From Athripsodes cinereus (taxonomy: Eukaryota; Arthropoda; Insecta; Trichoptera; Leptoceridae), in assembly GCA_947579605.1 (NCBI GenBank), contig OX388327.1, positions 5,071,122 to 5,135,121 of the forward strand: a stretch of 64,000 bases of DNA, read 5' to 3'. The translations under genes were made by a program, and so were the position numbers. This document shows, in pieces, positions 43,801 through 55,446 of the stretch. Under the pieces are notes generated by a model, which ran no database searches, had not been told where the DNA came from, and worked only from the letters and a program-made list of their open reading frames with translations. Every line of letters starts with the position of its first letter. Position 1 is the first letter of the stretch.

Positions 43801-46800
43801 AGAGGAGCAAATCACTGGGTACCTCTTGATATGCCCAATGGCTCCCAGACAGTGTCACTGGGAGGAAATTGTGGAGTGAACTCACCTGGGGGGAGCTGCA
43901 AGAGAGGTCGTGGCTTTCTGGGAGGGAATGGGAAAATGAATATTGATTTTAATGTTTTTGTCACTTTATCATTTGCTGACCAACATGAAAAGAAGACATA
44001 AAAATTACCTCAAGCAGAAAAATCATACAATACAATTTTTTTCAGTGACTTAAAAAATATAATAGATTGTATTTGATGACCACACCTAAAGTAATGTTCC
44101 ATTCCGTAAATTACGAGAGTAAAGGTGCTAGGCTCAGAACTAGGACTCGTCTTTCGCAGAGAATTTAAGTGTGCGGACAAGGAGCGAGTCTTCAGAAGTT
44201 CCACTGCCTGAGACTGTTGTAATACCGCAACCATATGAGGCTCACTGGACGTCCTGGGGGAAAGATGTATCTGAAAAATGCAATGAAAATTATTGGGGCA
44301 CTATCAAGGTAAAAAAGAATGAAGAAGTAAGAAATTTAAATCTAATGCATCTAAATCTAAATAACATTTAAAAAATATGTAGAGTAGTAAGACAATTATG
44401 GATATAATTAAAATGATACAAATTGTTTATTATTTCCACTGTGACTTAATTACATTTACGAGATAGCTTTCTAGAGCTTCTGCTCTCATCGTCAAGCAAA
44501 TATAAAATAAGTGGGAGCTTCTGAAACCCAAATCACAAATACGATAAAGTTACGGTGGAATTGCAAGATACTTTGTTTTATTTAATTTTTTAAATAGATA
44601 AGCAAATTAGTTATGCACTATAATTTTGACATATTGTAGTTGCATATTTGAAATGACACATTAGCGAGTATTTTTATTCAGGCACGCTATTAAAAATCTG
44701 TTCATTAGGGCGATAAATTTGTTGTTTGGACTTTTTATCACCGTGTGATATTATTCATAAAATATCATCATCTCCATCGGTCCCTCAATCCTGAGGATCG
44801 TGACCATCATGCGTCGTTCTGTAGATAATCTGTCTCCATGTTGAGCGATCTTCCACCATGTGCAAGGCCCCGTGTAGTAAGCTCTGTGTGGCCTCCTTAA
44901 TTTGGTCGCTCCATCTTATTAAATATAAAATTTTAATATTGAATACTAAGAAGCACTTTAAAAAATGGTTTTAATGTCATAATAAGCAGTTTTTTCTAGA
45001 AATGTCAAAACATTTGTTTATTCAAATGCATCATTTTAAATATGCAACTACGATATATCTGTTACTAATATATCTGTTACTGACTCTGCTGTTACCTCTC
45101 CTTGCTGTTCTTGCAAGTGCAGCGGTAGTCTCCTCGTCCATGTGATACAAGAACGGGGGCCTGTAGGGCTCACCATCACTCCCGTGGCGCCAATCATTTC
45201 AGGAACTCGAGAAAAGCAATCACTCTGCACAATTGTTTGACAACACTCCATGGTGATATACTGGAATTAAAAAAATTAGTAGAAAGAAAACATTTTAACT
45301 TCATACAGAATGATTTTGATTAAAAAAAAAATACAGTTGAATGTGAAATGTCATCATTTATAGAATATGTCTCCCATTATTTTCTGCAGGTGAATTGAAA
45401 AAAACACAATTTAGTTAACTTCCAAGTGACTTTATTAATTACACTTACTAGAATTTGAAATGGACTTCCAAAAAGTACCTTCGGTCAATAACATCAAAAC
45501 TTTTCCGTAAATTTTCCAGTGTCTCATAATATGGGTGTACCCAGTATTTTCTCTAAGGGGGGCAGTAGTTTAGCAAATTGGTATAAGAATTTGAAATGTT
45601 TCACATTCTCTTTGTTTTTTTCCAACAATTTTACAATCATCTAATAATTAGTTGCCTAACCTCTAATTCATCTCAGCTTTTGATGTCAATTTTCCATACT
45701 ATTCCCATACTTTAATATACTAATTTTTCCTACTTTTCTACTATTTTCAAGATCCTTAAGGGGGGCAGTTGCTCCATTTTGCCCTTCCCCCCCCGAGTCC
45801 TGTATTTGTAAAACATCACAAATAAGACATTTAATTTTATCAATGTTCCAACCTTCATACATTCCCCAGGTTTGAGAGTTTTAAGTGCAACAAGCACCTT
45901 CCGCCTCTGAGCTTTTTCCCTTTCTGTATTCTCTTTATCCTCTCGACTTCTTCTCTTTCCCTTTCTTACTGTTTCTTGGCTATTTAAACTGGATACACCT
46001 GAAAATTTGTAATAACTTTTCATCACAAGTGAGGTCAGATTGGAATAGATTGGCCACGTCCTCAGATCCAGAGAAGAAACTAAATGTATTCTGCAGGATA
46101 TACCCGAAGGCAAACCAAGGCAAATACCAAGGTCTGGAGAAGCTAAATGCTAAGGACGACTAGTTATCCACTGCCCAGAAAGGTTTTGGATCCGTTGTTT
46201 TGGTGGCTAAGGCCCTACAAGGACTGTTCGGCAATCGGAAGCAAGTAAGAAATATTGATCACTCAGTAACAGTATCAACAAATTTAAATTTTAATAAGAC
46301 GTTGATAGAACACAGAATTACATAACAATCTAAATTGATACTAACAAATCGTCTTAAACTGGTTTGGGTGTTTCGACTGATTCCACGAATTCCCGTTTCG
46401 AAACATTATGATTGATATCTGTTGATCATAATATGATATATTATACATCAACAAAATTAAGAGTGATATCTTATTATTTTATCGCAGAAGTGCATATCTT
46501 TCAACTAACCCATTAGATCACAGATGTTTAGCGGGTACATAACTTTTGAAATAATTCCACTTACCAGAAGATGATGGAGTCTCCAAAGATGAAACAGAAG
46601 TAGGAGCGTCCCATATCATATTGTCTTCCAAATCATACGAAGGACACCATGGAATAGTGGGAGTCTCAGCAACACTTAGAATATTATTTGATTTACCAAC
46701 ATTATTTAAAAGCCCTGTAAAATCATTTTCGCAATGTGGAGATCCTTTCTTTACAAATTTATTTACTAAATCATTACTTTCCTCGTCAGAATCTAATGTT

Positions 46801-47209
46801 ATTACTTCATCAAATTTATTTTTGTTTTCTGTTTTACACTCTTCACTTTCGGCTGATGAAGAGCTCATATTGTGTAAATTAGGAGGTCTGTGAGATGGTT
46901 TGTGTATCGTATCATTATCGCTGAAAGATGGCTGCCACAGGATAGTGTCATTGGAAGATTCTGATCCCACTTTCCCAGGAGAATTTGAATTTATTTCTTC
47001 TAATACTGTGACATCTTCATTGCTAGGTATTGGGCTATCTGAAAACAAATATTGATATTAAGAAACTAAGTACTATGATAATATATGACACATCAATTCA
47101 CAAATTGTTTAATCTCACTTGAAAGTAAGCCGACAAAATCGTATTCCTGTATTTCATTACGTGGAGATTCACCAGCTTCACTGCCACTGCACAAATCTAC
47201 TGTATCCAT
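40895..47209 (-). CDS. eme1: Crossover junction endonuclease EME1
   Basis: Nine exons join without a phase conflict: 47119-47209, 46565-47038, 45853-45998, 45096-45260, 44086-44270, 43132-43250, 41806-41911, 41434-41516, 40895-41178. The product is 550 residues (human EME1 about 570). Residues 1-190 are acidic and disordered. A basic helical segment follows (RKGKRRSREDKENTEREKAQ). The ERCC4-type nuclease fold runs from about 230 (KTLKPGECMK, RSCITWTRRL, FTLVIYGMEHYFR, FTKAVAEAPYK) and lacks the GDxxERKxxxD catalytic signature, as expected for EME1. The C-terminal helix-hairpin-helix region has LLGDIPVRRDKGPMAGAKRL and GPELAKKLY. EME1 pairs with MUS81 in the nucleus to cut branched DNA. It is head-to-head with the oxysterol-binding protein gene. 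Confidence 0.95.
42000..42298 (+). repeat. Retroelement 3' end in an eme1 intron
   Basis: Moderately GC-richer sequence (CGCTTCCTACACATCACACA, GGGGTTGGCCTGACCGG) ends in AATAAATAAATAAAA, the pattern of a LINE 3' terminus. No coding frame is kept. Confidence 0.45.
42420..42548 (+). repeat. Dispersed repeat family D, likely source of the adjacent array
   Basis: GGCATCTCCCACAAGTGGGA at the left and AACATTCAGGGTGGGTGGCA near the right. It runs directly into the 40-bp array, whose unit starts with the repeat's own TGAATTGAAAATATTAAATG. Confidence 0.6.
42549..42990 (+). repeat. 40-bp minisatellite in an eme1 intron
   Basis: Six units of about 40 bp (TGAATTGAAAATATTAAATG then TCTTATTTATGACTATCAC) run from 42549 to about 42788. 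After a 90-bp unrelated stretch, three more run from about 42881 to 42990. Units alternate between AAAATATTAAATG and AAAGTGTTAAATG variants, suggesting duplication of two-unit blocks. Confidence 0.9.
43748..43879 (+). pseudogene. C-terminal scrap of a jockey-like LINE in an eme1 intron
   Basis: Reads KFRHKNVCDCGEEQITGYLL then ICPMAPRQCHWEEIVE and TGA. It keeps the CxCG...CP pattern seen at 39700-39957, with Y where the knuckle histidine is expected. Confidence 0.65.
44630..45056. mobile_element. TTGCATATTC MITE carrying a retroelement insert
   Basis: The ends TTGTAGTTGCATATTTGAAA and AAATATGCAACTACGATA correspond to those at 2080-2333, and the flanking interior aligns with that copy. At about 44765-44930 a GC-richer segment (CATCTCCATCGGTCCCTCAA, GATCGTGACCATCATGCGTC) is inserted, probably a retroelement end. 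The right end is 40 bp from an eme1 splice donor. Confidence 0.65.
46468..46515 (-). repeat. Fragment of family C repeat
   Basis: Only the core TTTATCGCAGAAGTGCATAT and CTTTCAACTAACCCA remain. In the second intron of eme1. Confidence 0.5.
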
Positions 47210-47577
47210 TTTATTGATGCGCTATTTGTAACTGTTGCCACGAAAGTATTGTTAAAAATAAATTTTTCAATAAATTAGCGACTCAATTCATCATTTTGTT
47301 TACACTGTTTACTTTCCAAATTTGACACACGCTGTCAAAACATTTTTATCCTACCCGCTAAAATGAACATAGACAAATCATATAGAGCGTAAAATACCAT
47401 AGATAGAACTTCAAAATGACATTTGTTGTCATCTATGATCATCGAAAAATAATTATTGTCTATGACGGTTAAAAAAATATGGTGGACGTGGCCCGTGTGT
47501 ATTGTGTAGTGTAGTATGTGTTTATCAAGAATAAAATTATAATTAATTCGAAATAAATATTGAATAACGGTGTTAAT
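47210..47577. promoter_or_regulatory. Shared promoter region between eme1 and the OSBP gene
   Basis: The two start codons face away from each other 368 bp apart, so both 5' UTRs and core promoters must lie here, or in non-coding exons not seen. An inverted repeat ATGACA...TGTCAT lies at about 47415-47431. No TATA box is obvious near either start. Confidence 0.6.
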
Positions 47578-47720
47578 ATGTCGGAAACGGCTCCAGCTAA
47601 AAACCCCGCAGCCCCCGGGGATGCTGAGATGAAGGGTTGGCTTTTCAAGTGGACCAACTATCTCAAGGGCTATCAGAGGAGATGGTTCGTTTTGTCGAAC
47701 GGAGTGTTGTCATATTACAG
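47578..47720 (+). CDS. Osbp: Oxysterol-binding protein, first coding exon (partial)
   Basis: The ATG opens [20 protein letters not shown], followed by [20 protein letters not shown] and NGVLSYYR, the first two strands of the PH domain of OSBP family members. The exon ends at a GTAAAT donor in phase 2. OSBP binds PI4P through this PH domain and exchanges sterol at ER-Golgi contact sites. The remaining PH and lipid-binding exons were not found downstream in this window, so the first intron probably exceeds 16 kb. Confidence 0.9.
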
Positions 47721-49368
47721 GTAAATAATATTATTTATTCATCAATATTTGGTTTCATCTCCTATCAGTCTACGGTACATTAGCAGGAATAATAAAAAAA
47801 TAAAAAACATCATGCACAATGGCATATTATCAATGACTATTATAACATCGTAAGTGATGTCATAGTGTTGACAGTCAGGTGTCATTTTTTTTCTAAATCA
47901 CTTCAAAAGGGAATTATGCACAATTATATCTAACATACGGTAATATTTTAGGACATAAAACTTTTATACAAGTATTCTAGATATTTCGGCACAATTTTAC
48001 ATTGATCCTATGAACATTTATTCAATTTCTACAATATTTTTTACTTCCTCTAATTGCACACTGAATTTCAAAGTTTTTCCTTTTGAGGTATACTAAAATA
48101 TTATTGATTACATCGTACCAAGTGTTGATGACTATTTATCTTGAAATATTAATTATCTACTTTATGCATGGTACTATAGTTAAAGTATTAAACAAATTAA
48201 TAGTTGTTTATTCATTACATTATTTATAATTAGCAACCAAATATTGTTTTCTGATTTGTCACAGATTAAAGGTCAAATCTTTTATGTAAAAAAGTAACAA
48301 CAACCAACACTTGTAGCTTTAGATAGTGAATTAGTATATTATTTTTTTATGGAGTCCCTGGCAAAGTATTGGTCTCTCATTCTTTTTACAAAAAAAAAAA
48401 TGTGGTGTAATTTTTTTTTTTTTTTTTTATCAAAAATATTACAAGTCCTGTTAAGTCTTTTATAAGACTTGTCAACAGGTTCTTTTTTATATATCCATAT
48501 ACAAATATAATTCAATGTTTTGATATTTTACAAAGGTTACAAAATCATTTTTACATATAAAATATTATTCTGATATTATTATCTTCATTCCTTACTTTAA
48601 AATATATACATAATATTCCTGACTATAATATGATACTCATTATTATAACTAGAATACTACAATACTAATATGCTAACATGTCTGAGACTTTACTAGGTAG
48701 GTACTATAGGTACTATTAAACATGCTTATTTATCAACTTATACTTAATAAAAATACAGTGTAGTGTTTAAAAATCAACAATTTAACTTAAAAAACGAAAT
48801 AAACTGTGGTCTTAATTGCAATTATTCTTGTAATAAAACTTTTATAACTCTTGTTCCTTACAAATCAATCAACTCCCTATAATTTATTTTATTTTGTATG
48901 ACAATATTAAATTTTATAAAGCATTTATGATATCAATATTATTTACAGTCCATTGTTTCATAAGAAATGAGAATAAAATAATATTTATAAAATCTTTGGT
49001 AAATGTTTTAAAAATGGAATACACTTCATATTCAATTATATAATTAATAATTATAGAATTAATATTTATATAGATATTTAGTATATTATGTAAATAATAA
49101 AAAAAATCAGTAACACTTACCATCTGTGGAGTTCCCAGCAATGAATATGTCTCTTATTTAAGATAATTTTTTTGAGTGTCCTATAAAAAGCAAGTGTATT
49201 CATAAAACAATATATTCATAATACATTCATTGTAAGGTGTTTTAAAAATATCTACCATTTATAGGATACTGGAAAACTTGCAAAAAAGAGCAAGAGACAT
49301 TATTTTTAAAAATGAATTTAAGATTTTTTTTATTGTGATTAACTTTTGTTTCCGATGAAAAATGATTA
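47721..49368 (+). other. OSBP intron 1, first part; nothing recognised
   Basis: Very AT-rich, with poly(A) and poly(T) runs near 48396-48430. No exon or repeat family was recognised. Confidence 0.5.
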
Positions 49369-49545
49369 GCCTGGAGGTAGTCTGGGCCTCATGTACAAGA
49401 GGTGCACGGTTCGATCCCAGGTGCCGGCAAACTCCCCTTTCACGGCACAAGCTTTTAGCTTAGTGTGAAAGGTGTATAAGGTTGTATTTGGGTTTATTAC
49501 AAAACCCAGATATATCTTTTTTTAAAAAAAAATAAAAAAAAAAAA
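49369..49545 (+). mobile_element. tRNA-related SINE (family B), copy 3, head-deleted
   Basis: It starts at AGCCTGGAGGTAGTCTGGGC, has CGGTTCGATCCCAGGTGCCG (box B), CTCCCCTTTCACGGCACAAG, and a long A-rich tail. The first 12 or so bases of the head are missing. Confidence 0.75.
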
Positions 49546-49672
49546 AAAAAAAATTTTAATATTTGATCCTAAGAATCTCTTTATAAAATGGTTATGATGT
49601 CATTATAAGCGGTTTATTCTAGAAAGGTCAAAACATTTATAAATTCACATTCCCCTTTTTGAATATGCAACA
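49546..49672. mobile_element. Right half of a TTGCATATTC MITE
   Basis: Aligns with the right half of 2080-2333 (ATGATGTCATTATAAGCGGT, TTTTGAATATGCAACAACG). The left half has been replaced by the adjacent SINE tail. Confidence 0.6.
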
Positions 49673-50191
49673 ACGATTATGATATTATAGACAGATAAAG
49701 AAAGGCATAAAACTGTCTGGTTATTTTATATTCTACTTCTGAGAATTACCTTATTGATTAGATTAGATAACTTTTTGTGTAGGGATATATTATTAATTAA
49801 CTTTGATAGAGACACACGATACTTTTTAATATACCTTTTATTATAATTTGAACACATGGAAGGAATAAATGATGAAAGGACAATGAACAAAATTTATTTG
49901 TTTGAAAAATTGCATATCTCTGAGAATCACGTAGCTTGACCATGCAGATCAAATTATCAAAACTAATCAGTATGAGGAACAGCAAAAAAATAATAATTTA
50001 AAAGCAAGCGAAAGTAGTGCGCAAGGAAAAATCAACTTAACACTCTGTTCCCTCTGCCTATCCTTTTTTGTACTCTGTAAACCAATAAGGATCACAAGGT
50101 CTTTTCTGAATATATTTTGCTATGGGGCAGTCAACCCAACATGTAAAGTTTAATTTATCGACCGACGGTTCTTGGTGGAAGTTCATATTAA

Positions 50192-50306
50192 TAATTTTTA
50201 AAATGAAACACGATATATAATTATTCCACTATTCAATAGTGGATATATAGTTATTCCACTATTCAATAGTGGAATAACTATATATCGTGTTTCATTTTAA
50301 AAATTA
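50192..50306. other. Hairpin containing a short tandem duplication
   Basis: AATTTTTAAAATGAAACACG at the left is mirrored by CGTGTTTCATTTTAAAAATT at the right. The loop region carries two copies of TTATTCCACTATTCAATAGT, itself palindromic. Probably a foldback element associated with the ACCGACGGTTCTTGGTGGAA repeat just upstream. Confidence 0.7.
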
Positions 50307-50366
50307 TATATTGTGTTTCAATTTATAAATTATTAACTTAACATGTGTTCTAATATTACGACAATA

Positions 50367-50403
50367 AGAGTGGTTTCTCTAATGACATTAAAGAAACCAC
50401 TCT
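50367..50403. other. Perfect 12-bp stem hairpin
   Basis: AGAGTGGTTTCT and AGAAACCACTCT enclose a 13-base loop. Confidence 0.8.
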
Positions 50404-53272
50404 AACTCTTCTCCTTTCACATGGTATATTTTATTTTTTCATAAGATATACCTTGTAAGCTTTGCCAAAACATATTTTGTTTGACTTTGGTCATTGGGTG
50501 GTAGAGTATCAAATTATAGTAATATTGATAAAAAAATATTATTCGGTTATGTTGTTGGTTCATATCCTCTATTTGCCTGTCTGTGACATCCCTTATTGGT
50601 CTGATATTGCCGTCATTTTAGGAAATGTAAAAAAAGGCATCTACGGAAATACACTTATGTTGCATGTTATAGAGAGAACGACCTATATTTTTATAACGTA
50701 AGTTAACTCACTGGTTACTTATTTGTGGAAGACACAGTAATAATACGACCTAATGTCTGAATAAGTTCATTCCTATCTCAACTGGCGTACATACAAAAAA
50801 TACTTACGTTGAACATATGTCTGTATATTATTTATCGCTTACAAAATTCTCTCTGTGTCAACAAAGATATTTTGTAATTTATTGATAACAGCAATGTATG
50901 TATGTAATAAGGACAGAGAATATTAATTGAAAATAATTAAGTCTAAAAGATAACATTTGCGTAAATGACAAATAGATTATGCAACTTAATGTATGTTTTC
51001 AAATAATTTTTGCATAGACGTTTATGTTTATACCGTCAGTGTTTTGTAAAAGAATGAATCATTTTTACTGAATTGGGTTACTCACAATGATGGCATGCAA
51101 AAATGTTTAAATGTTAAATCCCTATGAAGAAAATTTAATATAAATTATATGATATGTCTCCAAGTCTTTGTAAAATCAATGAAACACTGTACTTAGCACT
51201 GTAAATAACTCTATTAAGTTGGAACGTTTTCAGAACTACTTGTTCTTTTTAGCATGTTTTTGTGTGTCCCATTAAAAGTTGGTATTCGTAAAAATCACGT
51301 GTCAAGACATTTTACATCTTCAATTTAAGGATGAGGCATGCTTCCCACCCTGAATGTCTTAACTATTGCTGGTACGGAGAGGACTGTTTGCATTTTTATT
51401 GAAAGGCTGAGATGACATGAATGAATGAATGAACGTATGTCAATAGTAAAAGAATATTGATATCTAGAGCTCAGGTTAGATTAATTTCATTACCAACTTA
51501 CTTCACCTTTACAACACAAGCATATTACGTACTGCAAAGTTGTTTGGGAGTTTATTTGTATTTGTTATAATTTCGGTTGATATTTTTTCAAGACACCATC
51601 GCGCCCTGCGATAACTTGCATCCACTGAAATCTCATCTTGAATTATATCTTTATTTTTTAGAGGACGATGTGTATTTTGATGGTATAGATATTTGTCAAG
51701 TGAATCATATTATTTCATACAAAGATATATCCATTAATGTTATTGACCGAAGATACTTGTTGAAAGTCCATTTCAAGATAATTGAAAAAAACACAAGAAA
51801 AAATAAAAGTCATTTGGAAGTTAATTACATATTGTGTTTTTTTAATTATCTTAAAAATATATCCAACCACCTTCGCAATTTAATAATGACAATATGTAAT
51901 CGCACAATTAGTCGTAATATCATTGTAATTTTTCAATAATTATGAAGTAGATACCAAAATTCTTATCATAGTTTAGAAACTTATAAATTGGTATTGGGTC
52001 CCATCGAATTTTGGATCCAAAATATTTACAAATTAATCTTAAACAAACGTTGGTCCAGGGTTGTGAAATAGTCCATTGTTATGAATAGGGGTACAATGTA
52101 CAATACGTCTTAAGATACGTGTATTAATATGTCATGGAGTGAAACAGAATATGTCTATGGAGTTGATATGAATTTTGGAACCCGAATTATGAAAGAAATA
52201 GGACTATGTTTCTGGTTTATGATTGTATCGTCATGCCCAAATGTAATGTGTCGGATCTGCAAAATTTTCGTTTTACAGGAGACCCAAATAAAAGGGAATA
52301 AATGCATAATTTTATTATTCATATCAACAGAATTACAAAACTATTCACTTTTTTACATTGTAACGTTTAGATTGAAATAATGAAATTATGAAACAAATGA
52401 TGTATTACAACAAGTTATGACTAAATATGTAAAAAAGTGTTTTTTGTCAAATCTGACGTTACATTTTGAGTGTGACGATATGTATTTGATGTAAGTAGTG
52501 GTACATCTACTTTCCTTAATTAGTTAGATTATGTCATTAAAATTAAATTGAGTGTGTGAATTTGATAAGTGACAACTCAAAGTTTAATTAAAAGTTGAGC
52601 AATATTATATTATGATATCTAAAGCGCTTATATACTGTATGTATGTGCCGACACTCTACTATCTTATCACACCTCCATCCTGTGTTTACAGCTGTCGCAC
52701 AGCTGTGTGTACGCTAATCTTTTGTAAGCCGTGTCCACACTTACCGAAGGAATAGTGTGAATGAAAGGTTCTGTACCTCAACTTTGTTTTGACAATGTAG
52801 GAAAGAAATGAGGGTTTTTAAAGTACAAAATTAATTATTTGCATTTTTCGTACACGTTTGACATGTCACAAGTTCATAAATTTGTATGTTTGCTGATTTG
52901 TAGGTTAGGTTAGTTAGGTAGTCTGGTGGTATTTTATGCTACAGCACATTTATTGACAATCATTTCATTGTCATCATTTGTTGGGTGAAAAGCTATATAA
53001 TTACGTGAATGCAAGTAGGAAATACATAAATTTAATTTTGATGCGTTCACCTTATCTGGATTTTTACAGACATGAGAAGGAAATGTATTTTTTTCTTTAT
53101 TCATTATTTTTCTACATAGACAAAGAAATTTGTTGCTGCTTGTTCATTAAGTGTAGACACTGCTATTGTCTCATTGACAATGTTACAATTGCAAAGTGAA
53201 TCAAAAATCAATGCTATGTTGACTGGTGAATTTCTGGCAAAATACTTAAAAAACCTATTCTATCCTATACAG
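50404..53272 (+). other. OSBP intron continued; family D repeat, no exon seen
   Basis: An inverted family D copy lies at about 51300-51430 (GCATGCTTCCCACCCTGAAT). A 120-codon open stretch at 51577-51939 lacks splice signals and is AT-driven. No PH-domain exon was found. Confidence 0.4.
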
Positions 53273-53881
53273 CAGTGTTTCCCAACCTTTTTCTCCTCGC
53301 GAACCAAAAGTAAAATCCAACAGAATTTGGCGAACCCCCTATGTAGCCGTTAATGATAGGCAAAAAACAATAAAATTTTGTAGAACATTTATTTTATATA
53401 TTGCACAAACATTAATGAGACTAAAATGATTAATATTAATAAGACTAAAATAAGCTATAAAAATTGAATACAAAATAAATTTAACAAACTGGTTCTTATT
53501 TCAGCACATGTTCCCTTTGAAAGCTCTTAACGGGATATTTTTGGCTGTTTCATGGAACAAAGCAATTGAAAGTTTGGCTCAATATCTGACAATTTCAGTC
53601 TTAGATCAGGTTCTGCATTTAACCTATTTCTATATTTATCCTTCAGATAAGTATATGTTGAAAATCCTTTCTCGCACAGATACGTTGTGCAGAATGGTAA
53701 TAGAACGTCTATGGCTTTTTTTGACAGAACAGAATATTCATTTTTTATACTGAGCCAGAAGTTAAATAAGGAGATTCTTTGGCCATTTAAAATCCCGCCA
53801 TTACGCTATTATTTTCGTGAACTCCCTTTGTATACATAGCGAACCCCCAGGGGTTCGCGAACCACTGGTTGGGAAACACTG
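53273..53881 (-). mobile_element. Non-autonomous hAT deletion derivative
   Basis: The ends CAGTGTTTCCCAACC and GGTTGGGAAACACTG are perfect inverted hAT termini. CTATACAG at 53265-53272 and 53882-53889 is the 8-bp target duplication. The 609-bp element keeps only the 3' end of the transposase gene, on the minus strand. Confidence 0.95.
53527..53760 (-). pseudogene. C-terminal dimerisation segment of hAT transposase
   Basis: Seventy-seven codons are open to TAA: LPFCTTYLCEKGFSTYTYLK, then DKYRNRLNAEPDLRLKLSDI and EPNFQLLCSMKQPKISR. This matches the conserved C-terminal hAT dimerisation region of the ZBED5/SCAND3-like (Charlie) group. The BED finger and the catalytic residues are deleted. No stop interrupts the remaining part, so the deletion derivative is fairly young. 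Confidence 0.85.
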
Positions 53882-54004
53882 CTATACAGTAAATCAGTAA
53901 ATTAACTGTGTGTAAACATATAAGTTGTCCTCTCAGTGCAAATAGAAAATTAAGACATAGAACCTCTTTCTCTGGGTTCTATTGACGTGAAGAGTTTGAG
54001 TTGC

Positions 54005-54075
54005 ATGTTAATTATATGCGTTTGGTCTGCTGGCTACTTCACTTGTGGGAAGTGGTATGGTGATATGAATGAATG
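54005..54075 (-). repeat. Family D repeat, inverted partial
   Basis: TTGGTCTGCTGGCTACTTCA, CTTGTGGGAAGTGGTATGGT; complement of the GTAGCCAGCAGAC core. Confidence 0.5.
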
Positions 54076-54086
54076 AATTTCTTTCC

Positions 54087-54580
54087 TCTAATATATAAAA
54101 TTTTCATGTCACGGTGTCTGTTATCATACTCCTCGAAAACGGCTAGACCGATTTTGATGAAATTTTGTGTGCTTATCGGGTAGGTCTGAGAGTTGGCAAA
54201 CATCTATTTTTCATACCCCTAAAAGTTAAGGGTGATCCACCCCAATTTTTTTTTATTTTAATTTTTTTGTCATTTTTTTTTGGTGAGGCATTAAAAAATA
54301 TATACAGCCCTAAATTTTCAGCCTTCTACCATCAACCCCTATTTTTTAATAGCGATATTAGTAATTCAATAATTTTCAACTCCGGTCGATAACTGATCAA
54401 TTATCTTTGGTCATTTATCCCCGCCAGGCGTCTACCGGTGTCACTTCTGACCCAGTGAATAGCACGGAGTAAGGATGAGAACGAAACCGGCCTCCTTTCT
54501 CTCACTCTCTATATGGTATTCGTCCATTTTTGGAATTGAAATAATGTACATGGCAAAATAATATTTGCCGGATCAGCTAA
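54087..54580 (+). mobile_element. Non-autonomous Helitron
   Basis: It starts TCTAATATATAAAATTTTCA followed by the lepidopteran-style body (CCTCGAAAACGGCTAGACCG, ATTTTGTGTGCTTATCGGGT). It ends GCCGGATCAGCTAA, a variant of the usual CTAG terminus. No Rep/helicase coding is present. Confidence 0.75.
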
Positions 54581-54830
54581 TAAGTTTATATATTACTCAT
54601 GATTTTGAATGGAATGCAATATTCCCAGTAAAGAAAGAGTATCTCTACATAATTATGTTATGATTCACATTTATGTGATGACAATCAAACCTATTTTGTA
54701 AACATTATAATTATTTTTACACAACAAACGGCTGCATCAGCTTTTACAAATATAATACAGTAAAAAAACAAAACAATCAAGTGAAATAATGCATACTACA
54801 TAAAGAAAACAATTATACAATTATGAATAA

Positions 54831-55446
54831 CTAGCTGACCCAACCGCCTAAGAATCAATGAATGATTAATATTTGTAATCTCTTTACAAACTCCCATAAT
54901 TGTCCAAGTGTGTCATCGTATAGTGTAAAAAAATTGGACAATTGTACTTAACTCAGATTTGTTAAAAAATAAAATTCATTTATGTTGAACAATTATATTT
55001 AACTCAGATTTGTTAATAAATTATCTGCAGTACGCAATATAATTATATAGGTACTAATTTATTTTTTTTGGTAGGTTTATTCATTTTTAAAAATTCTTAT
55101 CCATATATTTTTCAAAATTAAAATTTCAGAACCACAAATGCTAAATGGTATGGATAAAGATTCTAATTCGAAAAAATTATTCTATAAATAGGCCAATCTA
55201 TAAAAAAAACATCATCTTTGATTTTGTATAATTCTCCGTATTGCATTTTTTATTGAAATTAAAAATGTATGGCATAAATAATTTTCTTCATAATTTTTCT
55301 TCCAGTGAATTTGTAAGATATTTTAATAGCCTATCGGCTATTCGGGGTGGAGAAAAATTCAACAAATCAGAGATCATTCAAATCGGTACAGCAATTCTTG
55401 AGTTATAAATTATGTAACTAACGCCACTTTCTTTTATATATATAGA
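54831..55446 (-). mobile_element. Second non-autonomous Helitron, opposite orientation
   Basis: The minus strand starts TCTATATATATAAAAGAAAG and GTGGCGTTAGTTACATAATT and contains AAGAATTGCTGTACCGATTT. It ends GGTCAGCTAG, the canonical Helitron 3' CTAG, followed by T. It lies 250 bp from the plus-strand Helitron; their 3' ends face each other. Confidence 0.75.

Noticed and set aside
46518..47048. A separate 176-residue gene
   Set aside because: It is eme1 exon 2 read into its flanking introns; the true exon is 46565-47038.
51577..51939. 120-codon frame in the OSBP intron
   Set aside because: AT-driven composition, no splice signals and no recognised motif.
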